Below, piece by piece: positions 1 to 12,500 of a stretch of 64,000 bases of DNA. The notes under the pieces are model-generated. The model was not told the origin of the DNA and searched no databases. It saw only the letters and a program-made list of their open reading frames with translations. The translations under genes were made by a program, and so were the position numbers. Numbering within the stretch: position 1 is the first letter of the stretch; the number at the start of each line of letters is the position of its first letter. Source of the DNA: Neurospora tetraspora (taxonomy: Eukaryota; Ascomycota; Sordariomycetes; Sordariales; Sordariaceae); the NCBI RefSeq assembly GCF_033439725.1, contig NW_026944391.1, positions 992,001 through 1,056,000 of the forward strand. The letters run 5' to 3'.

Positions 1-720
1 TACTGTGAATACGGAGAAGGGTACGGTTTTCCTATAACAAGTTACGGCACCTAATGTTCAGGGAAGGGAGAAGGAGTCCTGTGGACGAATCTCAAGAGGG
101 AGACAAAGCCGAAGGTCCACACCAGAGCATTGGGTGCTTCTCGTTGTTTGATGATGTTCAATGACAAGACAAGTTAAGCCAAGAAAAGGTTGGCGAGGGA
201 GTAGGTGGTTATGGATGGACGACGAATGCATGCATGGGTTATCATGTTAAGAGTTTTTGTATGATACAGTTGTTTTCGCTGTTCCCTTGTTTATCGCAAA
301 GCAACTGTTGTTCCATGCTGTTGGGTTGACGAGCTTGTGTGCTTCTTCCGAGTTCCTCCAGACTTTGCCAATCTTTGAGAACTCTACATCTCTTGATAAG
401 GCTAACCATCCCTCCTCATATGCATTAACAGCAATGGGTATTACCTATATCTTGACGCTCCTATATTCGTGTGTTCCGCTCTTCCCCAGACCCATATTCT
501 CAAGACATATATCCTCAAGACTATACGTATAAACAGACAAACATACATAAACCGCCAATACGCCATATTCGGGGTAACCTCCCAAGTCCAGAGCGTCGTT
601 ATACAAACCGTCAACATACCACCCAAACACCCAAACACTCATCCATAGACAAGACCACTATACCCACAATAACACCAAAACAACCCACACAACTAACCAC
701 TCAGACAACCCCCTCAACCC
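1..720. other. 3' flank of the repair gene, no gene seen
   Basis: This stretch lies downstream of the minus-strand gene that ends at 721. Only short, compositionally unlikely reading frames are present. The last 200 bases are rich in C and A on the + strand and probably hold the 3' UTR of the neighbouring gene. I see no RNA gene or repeat. Confidence 0.5.
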
Positions 721-2976
721 TCAACCCTCGACCCTCGTCCCCTTCCCCAAAAACCTCCTCATAAACATCTTCTGCTCCACCCCCTCCCTCTCCCTTTTCT
801 GTTCCCTCTCCCTCTCCTCCTCACTATCCACATCCTCATCCCCATCCCCATCCCCCTCTCCATACCCATACCCACCCCCCAAAATCCCCGCCCCTCCTCC
901 CCCTCCTCCTTTGATACCAAAGATATTCGCCCTACTAACCGGTTTCGTCCTGACCGCCCACTCCAGTTTCCGCTCCAAGTCTTTAAGCTTGACTTTGGCT
1001 TCCAACCGAGAAATCTCGGCTGTCGACCCGGATTGGTCGTGGATGTTGGACCAGAGGGTGCGGATGCGGCGGGTGAGGTGGTCGATTTGGCGGTTGTGGG
1101 ATTTGATTTCTGAGGAGGTTGAGGTTGAGGTTGAGGTGGAAAATGGGAGAGATGGAAGAAGGGAGGAGGAAACGGGAGGATGGGGGGAAGAAGGGGAAGA
1201 AGGGGAAGAAGGGGAAGAAGAAGGGGGATCGCCGTCGCCTATGGCTATGCGTAACAGGTCGGTTTGGGCGGAGAGGACAAAGTAATCAGCGGACGACGAA
1301 GAGCGGGTGGTTTGGAAATGCGGGGAGATATCGAGGTAGGCCAGCAGCAAAGGGAGGGAGAAAGTCTGGCTGGGATCGTGGAGGGAGAATTCTTGGATGG
1401 GCGAGGGGACGACTGTGTCAAAAGAGGGGGAGGGGGAGGGCAAAAGGGAGGTGGAAGCGGAGGCGAAGAGGAAGGCCAAGGCAAGCCTGCGGCGGAGGTT
1501 GACCAGTTTGGGGGTTTGGTACGGCAGAGACCTAAGAGCGTCGGAGAGGAGGGAGGAGTCCGTGGTTAGGGAGTAGAGACTAGAACAGCAGGAGAGGCAG
1601 AAGCCGTCGAAGGAGGAGGAGGGCACGGCTTCGATCAGGTGGATGAGGGTGTGTCGGAAGGTGGAGTGTAGGTCCGGGTTGCGACGGATGAGGGCGTCCA
1701 TGCCCAGACGGAGGAGGAGGGTCGTGGAGCGGGTGAGGGAGTCGGTGGAGAGCCCGCGGGCGGTCTCGGAGAGGATGCGCAGGACGGTGCGGAGGGGGGT
1801 CCAGTCTCGGTCGATGTTGTAGGGACGGCCGGGGTCGGGTTTCTTTTGATCGGTGTTGTCTTCTGATGATGACGGCGTCTCGAGACATCGCTTGGGTGTG
1901 CCGATGGTGCGGAATAACTGGGTGATGCGGTCGGGTGTGAGTAGTCGGCCTGCTTGCTCGGGACAGATTTTTAGAAGTCTGAGGTTGGATTCTCGTAACC
2001 TCCTTGTCTTGATGAACGGTAGCTCGTCTACAATCCAGATAAAGATCTCGTCGGGCATGTTCCGTAGCTTGGACTGGAGATGGTAAGGGACTCCACGCTC
2101 GATGAGATCCATTCTCCCCTTTTGTGTCGCCAGGATTTTCCAAACACCGGTGGCCGCGTGCTGGGGGAATTTGTTCCGGAAGCCTATTGACAGGTCGTCG
2201 ACCACTTTGTGCCCATGATCTTCGTCAAAGAAGTACCATTGTTTCCGCTGCGAAGTGGCTTCTGTCCTCTTAACGGCCCTGAGTAGCTTCTCTTTTTTAG
2301 TCTCCTCTTGACTGTCCTCCGCCTCGGACAACATGTCCAACATGTCATCATGGAGGGTGGTGCCCTCCTTCTTGACAGCAAGTGGCTCGGCTCGTTTGTC
2401 CTCTTCATCCTCAGCCATGAGCTGCTCAACCCGCTTTTCGCTCTCTGCTATCTTCTTCTCTGCCTCGGTATGCTTTAAGATGGCCTTCATGTCGAACTTG
2501 TGCTTCTTGTTGAAGTTGATGGGAGACACGACAATTTTGGTTGATGCCACCCGTTTTGACACTGGCCCTTTCGTCGGGCTTCCATTTGCTCGGATCGACA
2601 CAGGTACTTCGGTCTTGGGCTCGGCGAAGAGATCGGGCAGGTCGTCGTCCGATGATATGAAGTCGCTGCCGTCGTCTTCTTCGTCGGATGCTCCGATGAC
2701 GGCATTTCGATCTCGTACCGGCTTTACGGCGGATCGAGGCTTCAGCGGTGATGAGAGAAGTGTCAACGGCGAGTATGGCGGTGGTACAGGGGACCTGATC
2801 GGTAGTGATGATTTGAATCCCGTTCCTGGCGTTCCGGGCATTTTGAAGGGCGACATTGCTGCTCTGATGGGCGATCGGGGGATTGAAGATTGGGGTGCCT
2901 GGGAGCTTCCCTGGGAGTCCTGCGAGTCCCGCGGGGCCGGCTTGAAGAAGCTGGTGATGGCAGCGTTCTTGGACAT
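721..2976 (-). CDS. PIP-box nuclear protein, possible SMC5/6-loader (CANIN/SLF2/Nse6-like)
   Basis: Single-exon protein of 751 aa. I start it at the ATG at 2976, not at the in-frame start 33 codons upstream, because the later ATG has a good context and places NAAITSFF (residues 4-11) at the very N-terminus. This resembles a PCNA-interacting PIP box with Asn in place of Gln. A disordered, SP-rich and acidic region follows (to about residue 240, with SSDDDLPDL). Then comes a folded core starting at KQWYFFDE (about 244-400), a helical region, Ser/Pro tracts, a short coiled coil (about 630-670), a Gly-rich patch and an Arg/Glu tail. From recollection the core resembles fungal proteins annotated with the CANIN domain (SMC6/NSE5-interacting), which would mean SMC5/6 recruitment in DNA repair. 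The family call is tentative; the PIP-like motif is seen directly. Confidence 0.7.
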   Translation of the reverse strand: MSKNAAITSFFKPAPRDSQDSQGSSQAPQSSIPRSPIRAAMSPFKMPGTPGTGFKSSLPIRSPVPPPYSPLTLLSSPLKPRSAVKPVRDRNAVIGASDEEDDGSDFISSDDDLPDLFAEPKTEVPVSIRANGSPTKGPVSKRVASTKIVVSPINFNKKHKFDMKAILKHTEAEKKIAESEKRVEQLMAEDEEDKRAEPLAVKKEGTTLHDDMLDMLSEAEDSQEETKKEKLLRAVKRTEATSQRKQWYFFDEDHGHKVVDDLSIGFRNKFPQHAATGVWKILATQKGRMDLIERGVPYHLQSKLRNMPDEIFIWIVDELPFIKTRRLRESNLRLLKICPEQAGRLLTPDRITQLFRTIGTPKRCLETPSSSEDNTDQKKPDPGRPYNIDRDWTPLRTVLRILSETARGLSTDSLTRSTTLLLRLGMDALIRRNPDLHSTFRHTLIHLIEAVPSSSFDGFCLSCCSSLYSLTTDSSLLSDALRSLPYQTPKLVNLRRRLALAFLFASASTSLLPSPSPSFDTVVPSPIQEFSLHDPSQTFSLPLLLAYLDISPHFQTTRSSSSADYFVLSAQTDLLRIAIGDGDPPSSSPSSPSSPSSPHPPVSSSLLPSLPFSTSTSTSTSSEIKSHNRQIDHLTRRIRTLWSNIHDQSGSTAEISRLEAKVKLKDLERKLEWAVRTKPVSRANIFGIKGGGGGGAGILGGGYGYGEGDGDGDEDVDSEEEREREQKREREGVEQKMFMRRFLGKGTRVEG

Positions 2977-3277
2977 TGCGGCGGTGCTTTTCGGATCGAA
3001 GTGCTGGTAAAGGCAGAAGATGTGTTGTCGACGACTTGACGATGCGATGTTGCACCTCAGAAACGATGTGGGCAATGGTCAGCGCTTGCACCCTAAAACA
3101 ATGAACTGGGAAAATGCATGGTGTCTACCAGGAAAAAGTCGCTGTTCATCGAGGTCCTTGATTGTCTCGAGAGACGCGTCGCTGCAGCTTGACCCGCGTC
3201 GCAGCGGCCCGCATCAATTTACAGTGCATTCATCCCCGCCAACGACCCCGCAAAAAAGTGTTTGTCTCCAGTGGCTC

Positions 3278-3290
3278 GGGTTAGGGTTAG
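3278..3290 (+). promoter_or_regulatory. Telobox-like double TTAGGG element
   Basis: The sequence GGGTTAGGGTTAG lies about 300 bp upstream of the ATG at 2976. Telomere-like boxes occur in promoters of replication and ribosomal genes and bind Tbf1/Teb1-type Myb factors in fungi. Use as a regulatory site here is inference from position. Confidence 0.3.
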
Positions 3291-5058
3291 ACAGGGGAAA
3301 TTCAACGGATTGAGATGATGAAAGAAACAACCATCAACTGAACAATGAACAACCTGTCGTTGAAAGATGCTTACCAAACGATACCGCTGCGCATCGGTGC
3401 GAGCCTTTTCTTTCTGCCTTTGTCACGGACATAACCATTCATTATCATGACAAACGACGGAAGCATAGTGGCTCAGCTCAGCAACACTCCCGTACGAGCA
3501 ACATGACATTCCGAGCAATTGGTTCAGTTGCTCACTCGATCTCACTCAATCTTTCATGACAGCACATGATGCTTGGCCATTTCATCAACTGTCAGCGAAC
3601 TCAGCGGCGAGAGATGAAAGCCTATGGCTTGGAGAGAGATTCGAAGCGGCACAGCCAAAAGTGTTAGGTATCTACGAACGAGACAACAGCGCATACCCAA
3701 ACAAGGTAGGCCGAAAAGCGAAAGACATTTCGGAGGTCCGAAACGTCAAACCACAGGGCCGGAATTTTTGGTGCTTTTGGCAACCCCTGCATTGACCATT
3801 GTGTCGGAGCTTTGGTACCGGGCAGAGATGTTCCCGTTTCCAGTTGGAGGGGTGACCCAAGTTCGACCATTTGGGCTTGAGGTTCTGTTCGCTTCTTCTT
3901 GGATTGTTCTTGGGTTTGTCATGAGCTCAGTGATGGAAATGAGGGAGGATGGGGAAGTCCTTGTGATATCTGTAAGTTTTCAGGCAGGTGAAGACTTCCA
4001 TTTTTTCCAGGACAAAATCTCAAGGGTCAAGAAAACATCAGGGTTTCTTCCAAGACAACGTCGGGCGATGATGCCATCCCGAATTCCCTTCCTTTTATAG
4101 CATCGTTTAAAATGAACCCAGGACCTCAACATCGCCAATCCGTGGAGCCATTGAAGCCATGTCGATGTCTTTAGGTTTCAACTTTCACCTTTCCCTTCTC
4201 AGGGCTCACAAGCCAGTGTCTCACAATCTCACAGTTCAAACTACCTAAAAAGGGCCAAGTCCAAGCCAAGTATTCACAGCCTCAATTCATTCACACCTTC
4301 ACATGTTCACACGTTCTTGAGAGCCCTTCCTTCGCCTGTTTTATCAGATCCAAGACCGTGCGTCCAAGACCAAACTGCGAGAAATTGTTAACGTTTACTA
4401 GCAACCAACATGGTAATTTCAACTCTTCGCTAAAATCGCCTCTTTGGCGCTCGAACGCTTGGACGTCAGGTACGCTCTCAGGGCTCTACCGCTTTGGCTA
4501 GGGTGATCCCTGTCTACCATTCAGTTCAGTTAATAGGGGACCTACGATCCGTTCAGTCCGTGCTCTGCGTGCCGTGCTCTGGAACCTAAGGTCTTTCGGA
4601 ATCATGAGAACAAAGAAAAGTCTTTGTTCTCATTTGGTCCCTTCAGAGTTCAGAAGGTCCGGTCCGGATTTGAGGAGGAATTGAGTTTTTGCTGAGTGGG
4701 TTCGGCTTTTTAACTCCGTCGATTCTTTATTCTTTGTCAGCGGAAGGGAAAGTCTAAAGGTTACGCTGACATCCAACATACCCGATCCAATACAAAGCTG
4801 AGCCCATTTGCATGAAAACTCGATGTAATGCTGACTGACTGACCCAATGAACGGTTCCGAGGATTGTTCGTCAGTTACCTCTAGAACTAGGTTGTCATTA
4901 CATTGGTAACATACGGGTATGTATGTAATTTGGAAAGAAGGGAAGGGCCGACCTGGTCTCATCTATCCATCCCTCCGTCGGGAGTCGGGACACCGGGGGT
5001 AGCGGCGGCGCACGCACAGTTGCACAGACGTAGACGTAAGTTTCATCGTCGACTTTTG

Positions 5059-5059
<1 letters not shown>

Positions 5060-5090
<31 letters not shown>

Positions 5091-5092
5091 TC
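5060..5092 (+). repeat. CTTT tetranucleotide microsatellite (about 8 copies)
   Basis: Perfect tandem CTTT units in an intergenic region, probably length-variable between strains. No coding role is seen. Confidence 0.95.
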
Positions 5093-8000
5093 CCGGAAGT
5101 TTAAAAGTGGTTTGAAAATTGCCCTACGCAGTACGTCTACTATACTATCCGGAGTTATTGGTGTACAATGTGTTGCGGGATGTGATGGATGTGCTCCGTA
5201 TAACGAAACGTACTGGGAGTTTTAACGGGTGTTTGTTTGTTTGTGTGGTTGTGTCATGTTACCGCTACCTACCGGTAGTACCTATCTCTAGCTTGCTATC
5301 GACTACGGTTTGGTTGTAAACATCATGGTATCATTCTTCTCTATAACGAAGCGTCATGAGGACTCATGATGATTCATCATCACAAGCTTATGAGTCCGAG
5401 TTGGGTATGTCATAAGGACGAGTCAGTCATTTCGTGGTATTCCTCTTGGCTTTGCACGGTGTTCGTCTCTTTCTATCTAGAGGTTCAGAAGCAGTGAAAG
5501 GGCAAACTCCAACTCCCAAAACCGTCGTGAAATCCTGTATACCTACTATATACTCACCGTATCACGAAAAGAGGCTTAGAGGATACCTAGTATGGTATAC
5601 CAGAGAAACCAAACCCCAAAACTGGAAACCAAACCCAAGAAATCCTGCGTTGGTTTTGTTTGGATGATGACAGATGAACAAAAATGTCACTGAAACACCG
5701 TCACAGGTAAAATTGGCGTGTTACACGAACACAAAGTAACATAGGTAACCATACCTACCGGGCACTAAACCCACATACTACCTCACACTTGATACTTCAG
5801 ACTTAATTGAGGTCTGAGGGGAGGAGATTGTTTACTGAAAAGGGTCATCATTCATTCAAGAGGCGGTCGACGTTGGGCGTGCGTCACGGGATTGTTTCCC
5901 TATGCCCTGTGCCCTGTGCCCTGCCTACTACGGTAACGGCGTACGCCGGGGGCGCCGCACTGGGCTGGCAGCGAGCGAGCGGGCCGGGCTGAGCCAGACA
6001 CACACAGAGCCTACTACAGAGAGAAACATGAAAGATGTGCCCTTCGGATCTCGGACTGGCGACTGAGCGACTTCGCTCCAGAAGAGCAAAAAGAACCTTG
6101 AAGGGCTTGCTGGCAAGGCTCTTGAAAAGGGTTAGGACTTGAGGTTGGGAGTGTCGCTGTTGGGATCCCATCCCTATCTTTCTCGAAGAGGATCCCATCG
6201 AGGCTGTGAAATAGGGGTCGCTGGGTCGCCGGGTCGCCGGGTCGGCGGTGGGCAGTCAGTCAGTCGGTCATCGGTCGGGTTCCGTCTTGCTTTAAGTTGC
6301 CAGGGCCGCCTAGAACTAGGCCGGATCCTCATCGACGACGGGGATAGGGACGCGTAGACGCGCTGCGTGTCGGTGTGAGCATGAATGAATCTCTGGTCAT
6401 TCACGTTTTAATAAAATGAAATCGTGTGTATAAACCGCGGTTAAGGCTGGCTGGCTGCATTGGGAACTGGGGTACCTGGTCTGGTGGCGCTGCAAGTCAT
6501 TATGAGGCGGCGGAGGGATGGGCTTGTGGCATTGGATCACCAGAAAGAGAGATCGTATTCCCGAGAACGTCCAGTCGTCGTCCACTGTGAGCTGACGGAA
6601 GATTTCAAGATACCAACTGCCCCCCATGGCTGCCGTGATAGCCCCTATTTTTTTCTTTCGTTAGTTGGGTAGGGTGGGAGGTCTTCCCCACGATGATGGA
6701 GCAGATCTTTTAGTCCGTCCTTCATCAAAGTGCGAGGATCTCTAGAAGCGCGCGCCCGCGCCTCGGTCTTTTCTGCTGTTCTTTTTGTGAAAGACTCGCG
6801 AATCTGGAAGTTGTTTCGCAATGCACATCCTTTTCAGTTACATTCTCTCCAAGCCCTCCCATTTGAGAAAGCCGAGCATATTGAACTGTGAGCCAAGCCC
6901 GTCAAGCTAACGAGGTGCTGCAACACTTCAATTTTGCGGATGAAGAGACCTTATACCTGATTGGGCAGGCGCCTCCATACTATTCGTCGCCGCCTTGGGC
7001 TCAGAAGACAGAAAGAGGAATGGTCCCGAAGCTGGACCACGGTGGACTTTTATACAACGCGGGCGCTTCGGGACCCGGGTTTTGGGTAAACCCCGAGAGA
7101 GAAACAAGAAAAGGGACCAGGGGAGTTTGCATTTTGTGATGGTGGTTGATGATCCGTTGCTTCTTCCTTTTGCAGAGTGCCTTTCTGATCTCCACGATGT
7201 TATGTATAGATGTATCATGTTCAAGGGAACAATAACCGTACGTACCGAGAGCGGAGAGAGATAGACCTCTTTAACAACTATAAAAAGGTAAAAAGGTAAA
7301 ACTGGCAGTCAGATAAAATGAGGAGGTGCATCGGGTGCATCGCAAGGAGGGGAGGGTAATTAATTGAGTGGTTGATAGAGGCAATTGTTCGGAATCCCTA
7401 TGGCTCTTCCCCCCCACTCCTTCCCACCTTTCCACCTGCGATCTCTGCAAGAACCAGCAAGATCGACGACGGGCTTCCATGTTTTCTTGGCCCACACGTG
7501 TAACACACAGGCTCTACAGGGAGACAAAGGCGTCAAGCCTCTCTCGGAGCTGACAGCGAGGGGCCGAGCCTCCCGGATGCCACTGTGGTCTTTTTGGAAC
7601 GAGGTGTCATAGACTCATAGTTGAGGTTGAGTGGTGTTTGCTGTGGTAATGTTTCATGTGTAACCATTCCATTACACAGAGAAAGAGGCAGAGGAATAAA
7701 GATATGAGTTGGAGGTGGCCGGTTGAGGCATGTGCCGGGCAGTGAAAAGCATAACCATGGCTGGGCGGACTCCATCCACCGATTCCATAGCCGGGCCGGT
7801 CAGCAAAGTCACCACCGCCGGCCACCCTACAAAGTCCGAACAAAAAGTCTCAGTTCGACTTTGAGTTGACCCCGACTATTGGGGTTGGCCGTGGTGGTGA
7901 ACAAGCGGGAGTGGAGGAACAACGAAGGAAGAAGGCCAGATGCCCCACCTTCTCGTGCCGCGACGCCGTGAAATTGAACTGGAGAGAGGAGTCTCCTGGG

Positions 8001-9518
8001 CTTTCCTAGCCTTCTTCTTCGTTGCACTTTGGCGGTGGGCAAAAAGAGTGGAAATCGTGTGAAGGAGGAGGGCCGGCGTCCCTGGTTGGCTGGCGATGGG
8101 TTCAATTTCGTTGATTACCAATTCCAGGGTCCGAGGTTGTATCTGACTGTCAAGGTCTGTTGTGTTTGTCGGCCTTTACAATCGTCCATCGGCTCGTCCA
8201 TCGGGCCGTCCACATGGATTGAATTCCATTATTGGGGAATGTGGTATTCCAGATCCCTTGGCATCTTGAAGCCACTTGAACTGTGCCTGGCAAAGTGTTC
8301 TCAAAAGAAAAAGTTAGAAGTGGAAATTGGAAAAGGCTCCCTTGCCAAGAGACGGGATCGTATCGTGGGTTTCAGTCTTTACGGTTTTTGACCCTTTCGG
8401 CCTGCGTTCCCCCTTCTCTGATGTGCCCGATGTTGGAAATGCCATTTTTGTCTTTTCTGCCATGCAGTGACTTCATCCGGCTGAAATGCAGTCCAATTGG
8501 ATGAGGACCTTCGAGTTCCATCTTCCTGCAGCAACAATGCACTGATCAACGGCCTGGATGGAGATTTTACAAGCACGAGACTCCATTTGTAAGCCCACCT
8601 GTACGCGGTACCTACATTGGGCCGTAAGATTCAAGCCGGGACTCCCTTTCGTGACCGGTTTGAAGGCGTATCGACTCGTACCAGTGGTTACAGTTGCTCG
8701 CACTTGTTACAAGTCCGGTTCGTTGCCGGATCCACTTGCCATGTCCATTTTTCTCTTGGCTTTGTTGGCCCCAGAAAAGTCAACCCCGGCTTTCCCGGGC
8801 CCTAGAAGGAGTCCAGTCTCCGTGCGTGCCCAGCCAGTGGCCTTGCTGCCCTGACCACTCAGTGCCCGCCTTCCTTGAGGCCACTCACTGCCACCCGCTG
8901 TCACTGCTGCTGCGTGCTGCCCTGTACCTCTACTGCTGCTGCCTCACTCCCGTCAGCACTGATTCTCCCCTCCCGTCGCTTGCACTTCGCACTCACTCTC
9001 ACACCCGACGCACAAACCGCATCCCATCTCGTTGAGTGCTGTGACGGGCTGCCATCCAATAAACCGCCGCCCTTCTCTTCCAACCGTCCAAGACAAGGGC
9101 GCCAAAACTCTCTCTTTTCCCCCCTTCGAGGACGTGCCAGCCGCGCCTGAACTCTCAGATTGCTCCTGGTTACGACTCCGACGCTCTTTTCGTGATCTTC
9201 CGTCCGAATCGACTAGTATTCAACGACCTGACGCTATATCCGGAAAACCACTACATCCTCCAAGTTTTGCTTTCTCGGGACCCGCCTCCACCGGAAACCG
9301 ACGACACTTTAGCATTTCGAGTTCCATCACCTACCTACCTTACGATATCGAACTAGGTCCTCTACCGTGCTGCCACCGGGCCATCAATCGCATCGCCGAC
9401 CATTGACGCAAACCTCTGTCTTCAACTTGCAGTGGCGACCTCGACAGCAACAAAGGCCTACTTGGCCATCCTGGCGCACAGCTCGGGTTGATCGGGCTCG
9501 GCCCGCGATTCCCTCATC

Positions 9519-12500
9519 ATGACTCCCAGACCAGCAGACGAAGACGAAGGGGGCATTGAACCGACACCAATAAACTCGACGCAACGATCACGATGGGCCA
9601 CACGGAAACTCACCGTCAAGAGCAGTGGGCTAAAGCGCCTCTCGTTGAAGAATAGGAACAACAATGGAAACGCTTTGGGCGCCGAGAAGAAGAGGGCCTC
9701 GAAGCACTCGGGGAAATCCGACTCGACGGCAGGGCAGTCCGAGGCGCCGCCGTCCACCGCCGGTGGTGACGCAGGAAAGGATGACGCGGACGGAGAACAT
9801 TCAGAACCAAGGACCATCTTCTGTGGTCTGCCATTAGCCGACGAGTTCAAGGATGACGAAGGCCATCCAACGCAGCAGTATCCGCGAAACAAGATCCGAA
9901 CAGCAAAATACACGCCGCTCTCCTTCGTCCCCAAGAACTTGTGGTTTCAATTCCACAACATTGCCAACATTTTCTTCCTTTTCCTTGTTATTTTAGTTGT
10001 GAGTAGCCATCTCCTCCACCGCTGCACCGCTGTATCCGCTCTCCCTCTGGAACCCCTTGCCCCCTGCCGATCCCGCCCCTGGTCGGGACCCAGAGCTAGC
10101 GATGCCTTCTGAGCCTCTAGTGTTGTTGATGCTGATGCGTGAACGTCCTTCTAGATTTTCCCCATATTTGGTGGTGTTAACCCCGGACTCAACGCCGTCC
10201 CTCTAATTGTTATTATTTGCGTCACCGCTATCAAGGATGCGGTCGAAGACTACCGAAGAACCATCTTGGATAATGTTCTTAACAATGCGCCCGTCCACAA
10301 ATTGCATGGCATTCCCAATGTCAATGTCGAGGCGGATAACGTATCTCTATGGCGCAGGTTTAAAAAGGCAAACTCGCGAATCTTTGGTGCTCTGTGGCAC
10401 AAGACCGAGGGGCTATGGAAAAAGGAGGACGACAATCCGATCCTAAAGAACCACACGGCCTCGCACGATGAACCGGATCCGCGCATGTCGATGGAGTCGA
10501 GAACTGATAGACGGTCCCTCAATGTTCAACGAGACGATGTTGAAATGACGCCAGTTCCCTCGCCACTTCCGCGCCAGCCGAATGAAATGGACTTCCCCGG
10601 TGAAGGATCAAGCCGCCAGATCGACGGCCAATACGCTCTGCAGGAAATCAAGGGTGACTTGGTCAACCGCAACCTTCCAATTTCTGGCAAGGCCAGATTC
10701 GCCAAGGACGCCTGGAAGAGTTTGGTCGTGGGGGATTTTGTTCGTATCTACAACGATGACGAAATTCCGGCGGATATCATTATTCTGGCAACTTCAGATC
10801 CGGATGGCGCCTGCTACGTCGAGACCAAGAACTTGGACGGTGAAACCAACCTAAAGGTTCGCTCTGCGCTCCGGTGCGGCCGTGGAATGAAGCATGCCCG
10901 TGATTGTGAACGTGCGCAGTTCATCATCGAAAGCGAGCCCCCTCAGCCCAATCTTTACAAGTACAACGGTGCGGTCAAGTGGCTCCAGGAACTTCCCAAC
11001 GACGAGGATGGCGACCCGATCGAGATGTCGGAGCCCATTAGCATCGACAACATGCTTCTGCGTGGCTGCAATCTTAGAAACACCGAATGGGCGCTTGGCG
11101 TGGTTGTCTTCACCGGTCACGATACCAAGATCATGATGAATGCAGGAGTTACTCCCAGCAAGCGGGCTCGGATTGCCCGTGAGCTCAACGTTAACGTCGT
11201 CTACAACTTCTGCATTCTGATGATCATGTGTCTTATCGCCGCTATCGCTAACGGTGTTGCTTGGGCAAAGACTGATGCCTCCTCTTACTGGTTCGAATGG
11301 GGCTCTATCGGCGGGACTGCGGGTCTCACGGGATTTATCACCTTTTGGGCTGCGGTTGTTGTCTTCCAGAACTTGGTGCCCATCTCGCTTTACATCTCGC
11401 TTGAAATCGTTCGGACGCTGCAGGCCTATTTCATCTACAGCGATATTCACATGTATTACGAGCCGATCGATGCGCCTTGTATCCCCAAGTCCTGGAACAT
11501 CTCCGATGATGTTGGTCAGATTGAGTACATTTTCTCCGACAAGACTGGTACCCTCACGCAGAATGTGATGGAGTTCAAGAAGGCCACGATCAACGGACAG
11601 CCCTACGGAGAAGCCTATACCGAAGCGCAGATTGGTATGAGCAAGCGGAATGGTGGCGTGGACATCGATTCTGAGATCGCCAAGATCAAGAACGAGATTG
11701 AGCAGGCCAAGGCACGCGCTCTCATGGGTCTCCGTGAGATTCACAACAACCCCTATCTCCACGATGAAGACCTTACGTTCGTTGCTCCCGACTTTGTTGA
11801 TGACCTTGCTGGTAAGCACGGCCCCGAGCAGCAAAAGGCCAACGAGCACTTCATGTTGGCCCTTGCTCTCTGCCACACTGTCGTTGCGGAGAAGCAGCCT
11901 GGTGATTCTCCCAAAATGATCTTCAAGGCGCAATCTCCGGACGAAGCCGCTCTGGTTGCTACCGCTCGTGACATGGGCTTCACCGTCCTCGGTATGTCCG
12001 ATGGAGGCGTCAATGTCAACGTCATGGGCAAGGACATGCACTACCCCGTTCTCAACATCATCGAATTCAACTCCAGCAGAAAGAGAATGAGCGCGATCGT
12101 CAGAATGCCTGACGGCAAGATCATCCTCTTCTGCAAGGGTGCCGACAGTATCATCTACTCCCGTCTGAAGCGCGGCGAGCAAAAGGAGCTGCGCAAGGAA
12201 ACCGCTGAACACCTCGAAATGTTCGCCGTCGAAGGTCTCCGTACTCTCTGTATTGCGGAGAAGGAGCTGACAGAGCAGGAATACTACGAATGGAAGAAGG
12301 AGCACGACATTGCCGCTACTGCCCTGGAGAACCGCGAAGAGAAGCTCGAGGAAATTGCCGACAAAATCGAACAGGATCTCACTTTGCTCGGAGGTACCGC
12401 CATTGAGGATCGTCTCCAGGATGGTGTGCCCGATGCCATTGAGCTCCTCGGCAACGCCGGTATCAAGCTCTGGGTTCTTACCGGTGACAAGGTCGAGACC

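Larger units (their letters stand above)
2977..9518. other. 6.5-kb region without a convincing gene
   Basis: The gap separates two divergently oriented genes. Reading frames here are short and lack fungal codon bias, recognisable domains or introns that would join them. It holds a CTTT microsatellite (5060-5092), low-complexity GGGTCGCC-type repeats near 6220-6280 and a CTG-rich stretch near 8880-8960 that probably belongs to the long 5' leader of the flippase gene. A non-coding transcript is possible, but nothing in the sequence proves one. Confidence 0.5.

Noticed and set aside
3624-4100. 158-codon + strand frame
   Set aside because: No domain, no homology that I recognise, composition like non-coding DNA, and overlapping minus frames of equal quality.
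5330-5420. Palindromic-looking sequence around ATGATGATTCATCAT
   Set aside because: Short, imperfect and without flanking duplication; not distinguishable from chance.
10851-12305. 484-codon minus-strand frame
   Set aside because: It is a shadow of the P4-ATPase coding sequence, caused by codon bias.
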